Source: Foetidibacter luteolus (GTDB taxonomy: Bacteria; Bacteroidota; Bacteroidia; Chitinophagales; Chitinophagaceae). Taken from it: a stretch of 43,051 bases of DNA. The stretch lies in the NCBI RefSeq assembly GCF_009650435.1, contig NZ_VVIP01000092.1, positions 1 to 43,051 of the forward strand, written 5' to 3'. The translations under genes were made by a program, and so were the position numbers. This document shows positions 7,736 to 17,315 of the stretch, piece after piece. Below the pieces are notes generated by a model. It was not told the DNA's origin. It worked only from the letters and a program-made list of their open reading frames with translations, and searched no databases. The stretch's first letter is position 1. Every line of letters starts with the position of its first letter.

Positions 7736-10700
7736 TTATTTAACCAGCCTGATAACTTTATCCTTTTCTCCGGGGATGCTTATTTTAACAAAGTAAAGTC
7801 CATTGCTAATACCAGCATCGCTCAGTGCAAGGTTTTGTTGCCATTTACCTTTTGAAACATTGCTGAACCTCCAGGCTTTAATGGCATTACCTTTTACATC
7901 CGTCATAGTCACTACAACCTTCTTAACATCCTGCTGCAGGTTTACAGAAAGCGTTACATAATCTACAAATGGGTTGGGGTAAGCAAAAGCTTTTATGTTT
8001 TCGTTAGCCGGCGCCGCCACTGCCTGCGCTGGTTTTGTTACTGCCACTGTATTGGCCGCAGTTGCCTTTCTTGCCGCAACAACCGGGTTGGGCGAAGGCA
8101 ATGCCTGTATGCTCATGTAGTTAAGATAACCAAAGCTTACAGGTGAATAAATGGTGATAAGCACATTGCCATTGGCATCAGGCTGCACATTGTTTATCTG
8201 CACCGTATTGCTGGTGTTTTGGTATGGGTTAAGGCTTACTGACTCGTTACCAATCCAGTATAATGTTGTGGTGTTGGAAACAGTAGTGGTGCTGCCGAAG
8301 AAAACAAAATTGTACAGCATGCTTTGGTTAAGGTTGGTAATAAGCAGGCGGGCTGTATCCTTAAAGTTTACATAGTAAAACCCTTTTATCACGTTATCCG
8401 GCACAATACCTGAATTATTACCTGTTACCGCTCCTTTTGTATTATAACCGCTGAAGTTTTGGGCAACGCCAAGGTTAATACCCGTATTGATGGCTTCATC
8501 TGTTACCAGGTTGCTGAGCGTAAACCCTGTAGAAATAAGGGTGTTGGTATTGTTCCAGTTACCACCCTGTGCCGGCGATGTTACAGACCCATCATTAAAG
8601 TTGATGTTAACATTGTACAAAACAGTACCAGATGCAGCAACATTGCTGTAGGCTGAATACAGGGGGGCTTTAGCCGCCCTTATCTTGTAATAGTAAATGG
8701 TATTACCGGTAAGGCCTGCATCGGTAAAGGTTGTGGCGGTACCAACAGTTGCGCCTACCTTAACAAACCCCGTATTTGCAGATACCGACCGCCATATTTC
8801 CACACTGTCCTGAACAGAGTCGTTCAGTTGCCAGGCCAGTTTAATTTTATCTTTTGCCGCACCTGTAGCTGTAAGGCTTACCGGTATATAAGGCGTACCA
8901 TCGTACCAATGTGGCACCAGTACAATACTGTTTAGCACGGCCATGGCAGAGTTGGCATCTTTAGCCACGCTTACGAGTATTTGCCCGGAAGCATCAGGCG
9001 ATACGCTCTTAATGGTAACAGTTTGGGTTGTATTGTTAGCGGCTGACAATGACACCGATTTTGCGCCGATGGAGTATTGTGTTATCCTGTTATCAGTAGC
9101 GGTAGTATTGCCTGAGCGGCTGCCAAAGAAAACAACATCATACTTCTTATTCGCAGAAAGCCCGTTTAACTGTATATGCTTAACAGCACCGGATGACTCA
9201 TAATACAAAGACTTCATTACATTATCAGGATACACACCGCTGTTGTTGCCTGTACCGGCGCCTGTATAAGCGGCACCTGTCCAGGCTTCTTCCAGCAGAA
9301 GCGTAATGCCGGTTGCCGCCCCTGCTTCATCATTAATACCTGTTAAGCTGGCGCCGGCGCTGATAAGGCCGTTCAGGTTGTTCCATGGTGTGGCCTGCTG
9401 TGTTGATGTGGCGGTGTTGAAGTTAATATAGACGGCAGGTATGTTTTCGCTGTAAGTAGCCGCGCTAACTGTATTTGTATAATCCGAATAGTTACCGTTT
9501 ACGGCGGCTCTTATTTTATAGAAATAGGTGGTTGCCGCCGTTAAGAAAGAATCTTTGTAATTGCCGCTATTGCCTGCCAGAGTTGCTATTACAGCATAGT
9601 TGCCATTAACGCTATTGGAACGCAGCACTTCAAACGCGGTTTCATTACCCAGCAGAGACCAGGATAATACTATCTTGTTTGTCCAGGCCGCGGTGGCGGT
9701 TAAGCCGGCAGGCACTGCCACAATACCTGAAGGCGTGGTAGCATTTACAGCATTGCTGAAAGCGGAATAGTTAGTGCCTGCGGCAGACCTTAGTACGTAA
9801 TAATAGGCGGTGGAGGCAGAAAGGCTGCTATCAACGTATGTATAAACGCCGGTTCCTGCCGTACCTATTTTGGTAAATGCCGCGGTAGCGGATGCGCCTC
9901 TCCATAGTTCTGTTGAAGCTGTATTACCGGAAGCGTTTGTCCAGTCAATTCTTATTTTGTTTTTAGCAATAGCAGTAGCTGTCGCAATGGGTATTGCTAA
10001 CCCATTGCTGTTATCAGCAGGTTTTGATTTAATTACCAATGCTCCGATGTGTGCAAACTGAGAACCTGCATCTTTTGCGATATTGATTTGAACCTGGCCC
10101 GCACTGTCAGCGATTATGCCAGCTATCTGCACAGTCTGCGAAATATTGTTGGGGGATGCGCCCAACTGTACAGTCTGCGTACCAATGCTGTAACGGGTTA
10201 TCCTGTTATCTGCTGAAGTGGCACTACCTGAACGGCTGGCGAAAAATTCAAAGTCGTATTTGTTGGCAGAAGAAAGGCCAGATAACAGCAGCCTTTTGGT
10301 AGCTGATGAGTTTTCATAATACATCGTTTTGATAACGTTGTCAGGATAAACACCTGCGCCGTTGGCAGTAGCGCCTGTAGCGGCTGTACCTGTCCATGCA
10401 TCAACCAGCGTAAGGTTAACATTGGTTGAAGCGCTGTTCTCATCTTTCAGGTTGGCAAAAATGCTGCCGGCGCTAATAATACCTTTGGTACTGTTCCATG
10501 GTAAGGCCTGCTGCACACCACTGGCAGCATTAAAGTTGATTAAAATACTGGTGCTTGTCTTAGCAGCAACCAATACATTAAATGTTTGGGTGGCGCTAAC
10601 ACCATCCTGGTTGGTAGCGGTTAAGGTAATGTTGTTGTAAGACCCTACCTGGGCAGCAGAAGGGTTCAACAGCATGGAAAAACTGTTGTTGCCCGCAGCC

Positions 10701-13700
10701 AGCAAGGTAGCGAAGGCAGGAAGGTTAGTGGCCGTTAAACTGATGACATCGCCGGACTGGTAAGTGCCGGTAATGTTAACGGATGATGTACTGCCTTCGG
10801 TTACCGTAACATTGGCTATGGAATTTAAAACGGGAGACTGTCTATTGTTTACCGTGATGGTAAATGCAACCGTATCGGCGCCGCCATGGGCATCTGCAGC
10901 AATAGCCTTGATGTTATAAACGCCCACATTGCTTGCCGCAGGGCTAAAGGTTAATGAACCTGTACCATTGCCGGTACCGGTATAAACCGCGAAAGATGGC
11001 AGTTGCAGGAATGAGATACTGATGTTTTCACTATCTGCATCAGTGGCGGAAATTGCCTGAACATACTGCGTGGAAGCCGGCACTGTTTTGCCGGGTATTG
11101 CAGCCAGCTTAGGAATGTTATTAAGCGTGGTTTTATTTACCTCGCTGCTGTAGCCTGAGTAACCGCTTACATTAAACGCCCTTACCTTGTAGTAGTAGGC
11201 TGTATTAGAAGTAAGGCCGCTATCCGCATAAGCAAGGGTTGAGCCATTTACTGTTGCGGCCAGCGTGTAAAAACTGTTGCTGGCAGCAGAACGGTATAAC
11301 TCAAACTTGGTTACTGTAGCATCACTGTTGTTCCAGTTGATGCGTATAGATGAGCTGCTTTCGGCCACCGCGCTTACACCTGACGGTACAGCCGGGGCAC
11401 CCGGTATGGCAAAAGTAGTTGCATTGGCAGGGGTTATTTTCAATACCGCATCAGGAATGGCTTGTTTGGCAAACCCGGGGCCCTGCCAGTTTACATTCAA
11501 TACCTGGTCGCCGCCTCTTTCAAAAAAAGTAACCCTTATGTTGTGAACACCTGCGGTAAGGCTAACCTGTCCAGACCTTTCTACTGTGCCATGAAGGCCA
11601 TCATTATTCACCACCAGGTTACCATCAATAAACAGTTGGCTGCCATCGTCGCTGGCAGTGTAAAAGGTGTAATTGCCTGTGGTTGGTATATTAATGATGC
11701 TTTCAAAACGGAAAGCGAAATTATCCTGCACACTGGCTATGCTGATATTAAAGTTGCTGATGTTGCCTGTTCTCTTAGCCGTCATTGCGCTAAAATTGGG
11801 CAGCACATCGTAGCTGCCTTCGTAATAATAGTAAACTGGCTGAGATGTAGCGCCATCGCTGTAGTCAGACTCACCGTACTTGCCAATAGCCTTTATTTTA
11901 TAGTAATAAGTTGTTGAAGCTGAAAGCAGGCTATCTGTATAAGTACTGCTGTTCGCTACGCTTATAGCAACTTTAGAAAATGGTCCTGTTGCATTAGAAG
12001 AACGGTAGATTTCAAAACCTGTTTCGTTGTTGCTTTTGTCAGTCCACTGCAGTTTGATGGCATTGTAAGCCTTTGCCGTGGCCGTTAAGGCAGAAGGTGC
12101 GGCAGGCGCTGTGCCCGGCACAACAAAGCCATCAGTAAATACGCTATCCGGTACCGCAACAAAGCTTGAAGAGCCTGGCACTTTCCACGAAAGGTTGCAA
12201 TTAGCGCCCCCTGCTTTCTGGAAGAACGTTACGGCTATTGGGTAAACACCTGCATTAAGAGTGATGTTACCATCCACATCCTGCGAACCATGTAGTCCGT
12301 CGTTATTTACCAACGGAGTGGCAGTATGGCTATAAGGAACATTGATATACAGTTTGCTGCCGTCATCGGAATTAAGACGGAAAGTGTAGCTACCAGCCTG
12401 CGTTATTTTAATATAACCCTGGAAAAGGAAACCAAAATATTCACTTTCATCCGCAGTACTGATGCTGATGTTAGGAACCACACCCCTTGCAGCAGGCATG
12501 AGCGCATTAAAATCAGGAAGCACATCCCAGATGCCGTTATAATACTGGTAAGTTAACCCTTTGGCATAAGTGGTAGCTGTAACCTGGTTGCTTGTTGCCG
12601 TATTGCCCTGGTAATCCCTGGCTTTTACGATAAAGTTATAAGTAGTGTTGGCAGTTAACGCATGCAACGTAAAAGCAGTGCCGGTGGTAACATACGATTT
12701 TACGCCATTGCTGTAGATATCATACGCAATAACACCAACATCATCGGTTGAAGCATCCCATTGCAAGGTAACTTCATTGCGGCTGAAAGCAGACACACGC
12801 AGGTTTTGCGGAGCTGAAGGCGCAAGTGTATCCTTAAGCGTAACAACCTGAACCGGCGCCGTTACTGATGAAGCTGCATTGGCATTAACCGCACGTAGTT
12901 TAAACCAATAAGCTGTCGCGGAAGTAAGGCCCGTTGCAGTATAAGCCGCGGCATTCTGTGCTGTTACGGTAACCAGTTTGTAAGGCCCTGCCTGTGCTGT
13001 GGCCTGGTATACTTCAAAGCCGGTTTCATTGAATACGGGGGCTGCATCCTGTGCCCATGCAAGACTGGCAGAAGTAATACCGGCCGGGGTTACCGTTAAT
13101 GAAGTTGGCGCTGTGGGCCCGTTAGCCGCATTGCCATCAACAACAGTAAACGGATTTGAAAAGCTGCTGTAACAGCCATATTGCTCGGTTACTTTTACTT
13201 CATATTTTCCGGGTGCGGTGGCAGTTAGAAAACGTGTAGTGCTGAGTGTAGTTGCAGAATCTTTTTTACGCCACAGGTAAGAAGTGTACCCGGCAGGCAC
13301 TTCCAGCTTTACGCCTTCGCTGCCATCCAATACCGGTAATACGGCGCTTGAACCTGCTGTTAATTGTATATCGGGGCTTAGGGTAGCCTGTTTTAATTTT
13401 ATAATAACCGGTATGCGTGACCATTCTGACCAGTTTGCCCCATTCTTAATACGGCATTCGTAGGTACCAATCGCCGTAACTGTTATGGCATTGGATGTTT
13501 CACTCATCAACACGCCGTCTTTACGCCATTCGTAAGCATCAAAGCCCGGTGTAACGCCAACGGTTATATTTATTGGGTCGCCAGGGCAAAATTCTGTTCT
13601 GCCACCCAATACCCAGGGGTTCGATTTGTAGGCCCTTACCATGAAAGGAAAATAGTCAGCTTCGTTCCATGCGCTGTACCAGCAACCGTGGCCCTGGTCT

Positions 13701-14473
13701 GGATAGACAGTTACTTTATAATTACCGCCTGCAGCAAGTATGGAATCGCCCAGTTGTTTTGTATAACCCGGTGCCGGCGCCGCATCCACACCACCCTGGA
13801 ACTGCCAGGTGGGCGTAAACTTAAACTGCTGCAATGCAGCCAGGTAATCAAAATTGGTATTGCTTATCGGCAGGCAGGCAGTTGTAAATTTTGGAAACTG
13901 AACCATGTATTTCCATGTTGCCTCACCACCAGCGGAAAGTCCATTCACGTAAACCCTCCAGGGGTCGGCCTTTACCTGGGGAACCAGGTAATTCTGTATA
14001 ATTTCATTGATGATAGATTGAGAGCTCCAGCCATCTGTTTGAGATTGCGGGTACAGCAAAAAGCCATCAAACAAACCATTGTCAACAGCATTCATGTGCA
14101 GCTCGCCGCCATGGTACAACTGGTATTCGTTATCATAGATGGTACCTTTCTCGCCACGGCCATGAAAAAACACAAACACCGGGTACTTCTTGCCATCATT
14201 AACATTGTGCTGGTAAGTTTTGGGGAATTTTAACCGGAAGGCTACTCCTTTGTAGAAGTATGATTTAAACGAAGAAGTATTCCAGCCAAGGCGGTTGGTT
14301 TTTACCCATTTGGCCATAGTGCCAAAAGCAGGGTTTGCAGGCGGGGCATCAGGGTTGTACACTACAATGTTGTCCGCGGGGTCCAGTACACCGGTTTGCG
14401 CCTGTGTTGACTGTAAACCTGCAAGAGCAAAAAAGAGCATCATGGCTACAAGTGATCGTGTAAAAAGGTTCAT
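7736..14473 (-). CDS. Very large T9SS-secreted multidomain esterase
   Basis: The 2245-residue protein starts with a signal peptide (cut near QSTQAQ, residue 26). Residues about 50-290 form an alpha/beta-hydrolase of the PHB-depolymerase/feruloyl-esterase type: oxyanion-type HGRGEKG (104-110), nucleophile GLSAGG (Ser180), probable Asp230 and His262. Ig-like and fibronectin-III-like domains follow. Two PA14 domains lie at about 650-790 and 885-1025, each with DDGS and NNDGLHG. An Ig/cadherin-like stretch spans about 1130-1310. Three related modules of about 170 residues start near 1309, 1681 and 1954 with an INFN motif, each separated by FN3-like segments. The last 85 residues (from AFAYPNPF) are a type A T9SS sorting domain. 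The protein is thus probably exported by T9SS and anchored on the surface to attack a polymer ester, perhaps an acylated plant polysaccharide; PA14 domains often bind carbohydrate. No partner gene is adjacent. Confidence 0.9.
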   Translation of the reverse strand: MNLFTRSLVAMMLFFALAGLQSTQAQTGVLDPADNIVVYNPDAPPANPAFGTMAKWVKTNRLGWNTSSFKSYFYKGVAFRLKFPKTYQHNVNDGKKYPVFVFFHGRGEKGTIYDNEYQLYHGGELHMNAVDNGLFDGFLLYPQSQTDGWSSQSIINEIIQNYLVPQVKADPWRVYVNGLSAGGEATWKYMVQFPKFTTACLPISNTNFDYLAALQQFKFTPTWQFQGGVDAAPAPGYTKQLGDSILAAGGNYKVTVYPDQGHGCWYSAWNEADYFPFMVRAYKSNPWVLGGRTEFCPGDPINITVGVTPGFDAYEWRKDGVLMSETSNAITVTAIGTYECRIKNGANWSEWSRIPVIIKLKQATLSPDIQLTAGSSAVLPVLDGSEGVKLEVPAGYTSYLWRKKDSATTLSTTRFLTATAPGKYEVKVTEQYGCYSSFSNPFTVVDGNAANGPTAPTSLTVTPAGITSASLAWAQDAAPVFNETGFEVYQATAQAGPYKLVTVTAQNAAAYTATGLTSATAYWFKLRAVNANAASSVTAPVQVVTLKDTLAPSAPQNLRVSAFSRNEVTLQWDASTDDVGVIAYDIYSNGVKSYVTTGTAFTLHALTANTTYNFIVKARDYQGNTATSNQVTATTYAKGLTYQYYNGIWDVLPDFNALMPAARGVVPNISISTADESEYFGFLFQGYIKITQAGSYTFRLNSDDGSKLYINVPYSHTATPLVNNDGLHGSQDVDGNITLNAGVYPIAVTFFQKAGGANCNLSWKVPGSSSFVAVPDSVFTDGFVVPGTAPAAPSALTATAKAYNAIKLQWTDKSNNETGFEIYRSSNATGPFSKVAISVANSSTYTDSLLSASTTYYYKIKAIGKYGESDYSDGATSQPVYYYYEGSYDVLPNFSAMTAKRTGNISNFNISIASVQDNFAFRFESIINIPTTGNYTFYTASDDGSQLFIDGNLVVNNDGLHGTVERSGQVSLTAGVHNIRVTFFERGGDQVLNVNWQGPGFAKQAIPDAVLKITPANATTFAIPGAPAVPSGVSAVAESSSSIRINWNNSDATVTKFELYRSAASNSFYTLAATVNGSTLAYADSGLTSNTAYYYKVRAFNVSGYSGYSSEVNKTTLNNIPKLAAIPGKTVPASTQYVQAISATDADSENISISFLQLPSFAVYTGTGNGTGSLTFSPAASNVGVYNIKAIAADAHGGADTVAFTITVNNRQSPVLNSIANVTVTEGSTSSVNITGTYQSGDVISLTATNLPAFATLLAAGNNSFSMLLNPSAAQVGSYNNITLTATNQDGVSATQTFNVLVAAKTSTSILINFNAASGVQQALPWNSTKGIISAGSIFANLKDENSASTNVNLTLVDAWTGTAATGATANGAGVYPDNVIKTMYYENSSATKRLLLSGLSSANKYDFEFFASRSGSATSADNRITRYSIGTQTVQLGASPNNISQTVQIAGIIADSAGQVQINIAKDAGSQFAHIGALVIKSKPADNSNGLAIPIATATAIAKNKIRIDWTNASGNTASTELWRGASATAAFTKIGTAGTGVYTYVDSSLSASTAYYYVLRSAAGTNYSAFSNAVNATTPSGIVAVPAGLTATAAWTNKIVLSWSLLGNETAFEVLRSNSVNGNYAVIATLAGNSGNYKDSFLTAATTYFYKIRAAVNGNYSDYTNTVSAATYSENIPAVYINFNTATSTQQATPWNNLNGLISAGASLTGINDEAGAATGITLLLEEAWTGAAYTGAGTGNNSGVYPDNVMKSLYYESSGAVKHIQLNGLSANKKYDVVFFGSRSGNTTATDNRITQYSIGAKSVSLSAANNTTQTVTIKSVSPDASGQILVSVAKDANSAMAVLNSIVLVPHWYDGTPYIPVSLTATGAAKDKIKLAWQLNDSVQDSVEIWRSVSANTGFVKVGATVGTATTFTDAGLTGNTIYYYKIRAAKAPLYSAYSNVAASGTVLYNVNINFNDGSVTSPAQGGNWNNTNTLISTGFTLSNLVTDEAINTGINLGVAQNFSGYNTKGAVTGNNSGIVPDNVIKGFYYVNFKDTARLLITNLNQSMLYNFVFFGSTTTVSNTTTLYWIGNESVSLNPYQNTSNTVQINNVQPDANGNVLITIYSPVSFGYLNYMSIQALPSPNPVVAARKATAANTVAVTKPAQAVAAPANENIKAFAYPNPFVDYVTLSVNLQQDVKKVVVTMTDVKGNAIKAWRFSNVSKGKWQQNLALSDAGISNGLYFVKISIPGEKDKVIRLVK

Positions 14474-15102
14474 GTTGAATAAGCGTTTACGAATGGTATT
14501 TGTGAGGTGGTTTAGCTTTGGTATGCGGCTACCTATTTGGTAAGACCGGCTGTTGGATATACAAAAAATCTCCCGCTGTCAACTGTTGTAAACAATTAAA
14601 CCAGGCGTGAAATATTTATCTGGAAGTTTTGCGCAGGAATGGAAAATTGGGGTTGAATTGCTGCGCAAGTTAAAGTGTTTATCAATTCCACAGTAAATTA
14701 TATTTTCCTTTAAGGGCTTAATAAAAGCTGAAGAAACCGGTTTTTTCATATTAGTATGTGCTATGTTTAGGCGGTTACTTCACCAGGAAATCTCACAAAA
14801 CCTAACGCGTCTAAAGAATAAAGGGCTTGCATAGAAATGCGGCCCCGTTTTTTAATCCAATATCCTATGAAAAACCTGCCAGCATATTGGCAATGCCGAT
14901 GCCAGAAAAAAGCATATTCATTATCAACCTGTTACGCATCATCCGTTTCTTAAAATTTCCAAATATGGGAAACCTCGTTCTCTCAAAAAGACAAATACTG
15001 TAACGGCTGCCGGCAGCATTCTGTCGCAGCGAGAGGCTGTAAACATTTTTGAAGGTGGCCTTAGCCCTTATCAACACATATACCCAGGGCTGCGGGTAAT
15101 GT
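14474..15102. other. Intergenic region upstream of the large esterase gene
   Basis: No gene is recognised in this stretch. A 93-codon minus-strand frame (14865-15146) runs into the repeat element at 15103 and has no family signature, so it is not called. The region holds a plus-strand terminator-like hairpin at 14823-14853 with no protein gene upstream on that strand. Confidence 0.5.
14823..14853 (+). terminator. Orphan terminator-like hairpin
   Basis: GGGCTTGCAT and ATGCGGCCC pair with a small internal mismatch around the loop AGAA, and the stem is followed by C, G and six T (14848-14853). No plus-strand coding region lies upstream within the 350-base gap, so the hairpin may end a small RNA. 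Confidence 0.45.
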
Positions 15103-15206
15103 GCGTGAGGGATTGAAGCGGATACCCCGGTGAAGGCCCTGTGCAATGGCCCTGTGCCGGAGTATGAGCGGAAAGCCCGGCCCCTTGCGATAGCTTGGGG
15201 ACACGC
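15103..15206 (+). repeat. Dispersed intergenic element, copy 2 (short form)
   Basis: This copy runs from GCGTGAGGGATTGAAGCGG through TGTGCCGGAGTATGAGCGG and ends at GCTTGGGGACACGCC, so the terminal palindrome is partly decayed. It is followed directly by a TACGAAGTACTTTTTTA linker and heptamer repeats. Confidence 0.85.
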
Positions 15207-15242
15207 CGAAGTACAAAGTTAGAGGTACGAAGTACTTTTTTA

Positions 15243-15351
15243 TATTGGATGTACGATGTGGGATGTAAACTCCCTACTAACCATTCACTATTCACTATTC
15301 ACCATTCACTATTCACCATTCCCTACTCACTCTTCACCATTCACCTTTCAG
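15243..15351. repeat. Heptamer tandem array (two classes)
   Basis: Four units of a TGTNNGA-type heptamer (15243-15270; for example TGTACGA, TGTGGGA) are followed, after four bases, by eleven CATTCAC/TATTCAC-type heptamers running to 15351. The array ends five bases before the promoter-like TACATTTG of the antiporter gene. Confidence 0.85.
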
Positions 15352-15355
15352 CATA

Positions 15356-15363
15356 TACATTTG
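15356..15363 (+). promoter_or_regulatory. Probable -7 promoter element of the antiporter gene
   Basis: TACATTTG matches the Bacteroidota -7 consensus TANNTTTG and lies 22 bases before the antiporter start codon. No clear TTTG is seen at the usual -33 position, which falls inside the heptamer array. Confidence 0.45.
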
Positions 15364-15384
15364 CGTAGTTAAACCTGCCAATCT

Positions 15385-16962
15385 ATGCTGGACCACTTTC
15401 CTTTTTACCTGGCTTTAATTATTGCCATCGTGCTGTTGATTATGCTGGCCAATAAAATAAAGGTTGCCTACCCCGTGCTGCTGGTGTTAGCTGGCTTGGC
15501 CATCAGTTTTATACCGGGCATACCAGCCCTGCATATTGATCCTGACCTAATCTTCGTTATTTTTCTGCCTCCGCTTCTGTATGAAGCTGCATGGGCTATC
15601 TCATGGAAGGAATTGTGGCGGTGGCGGCGCATCATCAGCAGTTTTGCTTTTGTGGTGGTGTTTCTTACCGCGCTATCCGTGGCACTTATTGCCAACCGCT
15701 TTATACCGGGCTTTTCGCTGGCATTAGGCTTTTTACTGGGCGGCATTGTATCCCCACCGGATGCGGTAAGCGCCGGCGCTATCCTGAAATTTGTAAAAGC
15801 GCCGCGGCGCCTGGTTTCCATCCTGGAAGGGGAAAGCTTACTAAACGATGCATCGTCACTTATTATATTCCGTTTTGCATCGGTGGCAGTAACTACAGGG
15901 CAATTTCTTTGGTATAAAGCTGCATTAAGCTTTTCGTGGATGCTTATTGGCGGCATAGGCGCCGGCTTGCTTATCGGCTGGATATTTATGAAAGTACACA
16001 AATACCTGCCTACGGATGATAATACCAATATTGTACTTACTATCGTAGCCCCCTATTTAATGTATATAGCAGCGGAAGAAGTGCATGGCTCCGGCGTACT
16101 GGCTGTGGTAAGTGGCGGTTTGTTATTGGCCAGTAACAGGCATGTTTTTTTACCTACGAGTGCCCGGCTACGTGGCGCCAATGTTTGGGAGAGCCTGGTG
16201 TTTGTGTTAAACGGACTGGTATTTATGCTGATAGGGCTTGATTTGCCAGAGATAACAGCCGGGCTGGAAGGGGTAAGCCTAACCTCTGCCATTTGGTATG
16301 GGGTATTGGTAACTTTGGTACTGATTATTGGCAGGATATTATCAGCCTACGGTGCTGTAATTGTTACATTGATAGCCAGGAATTTTATTACTGTTGCAGA
16401 CACCAGGAACCCCGGCGCTAAAGCCCCCCTGCTGATAGGCTGGACAGGCATGAGAGGTGTGGTATCGCTGGCTGCCGCTTTATCTATACCGGCCACGCTG
16501 CCTGATGGCTCCGCTTTTCCGCAACGCAACCTTATACTGTTTATTACCTTCGTTGTTATACTGCTAACCCTGGTAGTACAGGGCCTTACGCTGCCATGGT
16601 TGATACGCAAAATAAACATGGAAGACCCCGATAAAACCCTTACAGAAGAGGAAGCGGAACAGCAACTGCAAAAACAGCTTTCCCAATATGCGCTTCAACA
16701 GTTAAAAGATGCCTACAGCGAGCAGCTAAACAGCCACACGGTATTGCAACAGATGGCCCAGAAGTGGGAACACCATGCCACTTCAATCGAAACCGAAAGC
16801 ATCCTTAATGAAGAATGTAAAATGGTTTGCCTGGCGCTTTTAAAAAAACAGCGCCTGTGGCTGTTGGCCAAAAACAAAGAAGAACAAAGCCTGGATGAAG
16901 AAATAGTACGCAAACACCTGGTACGGCTTGACCTTGAAGAGGAAAAGCTGCGCTACCTGTAA
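15385..16962 (+). CDS. Na+/H+ antiporter, CPA1 family
   Basis: This 525-residue inner-membrane protein has about 12 membrane segments in residues 5-415 and a charged helical cytoplasmic tail (about 420-525) rich in Glu, Gln and Lys. Family marks are LPPLLYEAAW (61-70), GGIVSPPDAV (119-128) and the ion-binding EGESLLNDAS with Asn154-Asp155, the ND pair of the electroneutral CPA1 exchangers. The length fits the YjcE/NhaP-like bacterial group. It exchanges cytoplasmic Na+ (or K+) for external H+ and would help pH and salt homeostasis; the exact cation is not decidable. The ATG at 15385 follows the -7 element closely, so the leader is short. The gene stands alone, with an intergenic repeat element starting about 14 bases after its stop. 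Confidence 0.93.
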   Translation: MLDHFPFYLALIIAIVLLIMLANKIKVAYPVLLVLAGLAISFIPGIPALHIDPDLIFVIFLPPLLYEAAWAISWKELWRWRRIISSFAFVVVFLTALSVALIANRFIPGFSLALGFLLGGIVSPPDAVSAGAILKFVKAPRRLVSILEGESLLNDASSLIIFRFASVAVTTGQFLWYKAALSFSWMLIGGIGAGLLIGWIFMKVHKYLPTDDNTNIVLTIVAPYLMYIAAEEVHGSGVLAVVSGGLLLASNRHVFLPTSARLRGANVWESLVFVLNGLVFMLIGLDLPEITAGLEGVSLTSAIWYGVLVTLVLIIGRILSAYGAVIVTLIARNFITVADTRNPGAKAPLLIGWTGMRGVVSLAAALSIPATLPDGSAFPQRNLILFITFVVILLTLVVQGLTLPWLIRKINMEDPDKTLTEEEAEQQLQKQLSQYALQQLKDAYSEQLNSHTVLQQMAQKWEHHATSIETESILNEECKMVCLALLKKQRLWLLAKNKEEQSLDEEIVRKHLVRLDLEEEKLRYL

Positions 16963-16975
16963 ACAGGTTACTCCT

Positions 16976-17155
16976 GCGGGTGAGGATTACAGCCGCTAAC
17001 CGGTGAGCCCCCTCCGACTCCCGATAAAGGCGTAGAGACTGCGCTGCTTTGTGCCGGAGTAATGGCATAACCAAGGAAAAAGTTACCAAATGTTGCTTTA
17101 ACGAAGGTTGCGAACGAAGTTCTGCCCGACCCCTTGCGTAGCCTGGGACACCTCA
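16976..17155 (+). repeat. Dispersed intergenic element, copy 3 (long form, degenerate)
   Basis: It begins GCGGGTGAGGATTACAGCCG, contains TGTGCCGGAGTAATGGC, then an extra segment (about 17068-17124, including GCTTTAACGAAGGTTGCGAACG) before TGCCCGACCCCTTGCG. The same extra segment is in the copy at 28463, which defines a long subtype. TGTNNGA-type heptamers follow at about 17163-17192. Confidence 0.75.
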
Positions 17156-17241
17156 TGATAATGTTAGGTGTATGGTGTGGGATGGATGATGTACGTTTAC
17201 GAAGTACCTTTTTAATCTTAGATAAATTATTTTAAAAAAAA

Positions 17242-17272
17242 TTTGTTTTAATCGTTTAAAATAATATTTTTG
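17242..17272 (+). promoter_or_regulatory. lacI promoter with operator in its spacer
   Basis: TTTG (17242-17245) and TATTTTTG (17265-17272) are separated by 19 bases, a perfect Bacteroidota -33/-7 promoter. The spacer holds TTTTAATCGTTTAAAA (17246-17261), a LacI-type inverted repeat with TTTTAA/TTAAAA arms around a central CG. The same 14-base core occurs in reverse orientation before susC. A bound regulator would block the sigma-factor contacts, which fits autorepression. Confidence 0.8.
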
Positions 17273-17315
17273 AAACTCAAAGCATGAAGATTACTTTAGC
17301 GGTATAAGACTGCTT

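Noticed and set aside
13688..14233. 181-codon plus-strand frame opposite the giant esterase gene
   Set aside because: It lies fully antisense to the esterase domain, whose catalytic motifs are clear, and has no family signature.
14865..15146. 93-codon minus-strand frame before the dispersed element
   Set aside because: Its first third is inside the repeat element and the rest has no recognisable signature.
15468..16028. 186-codon minus-strand frame inside the antiporter gene
   Set aside because: It is a shadow of the antiporter codons; the plus-strand frame has the conserved CPA1 motifs.
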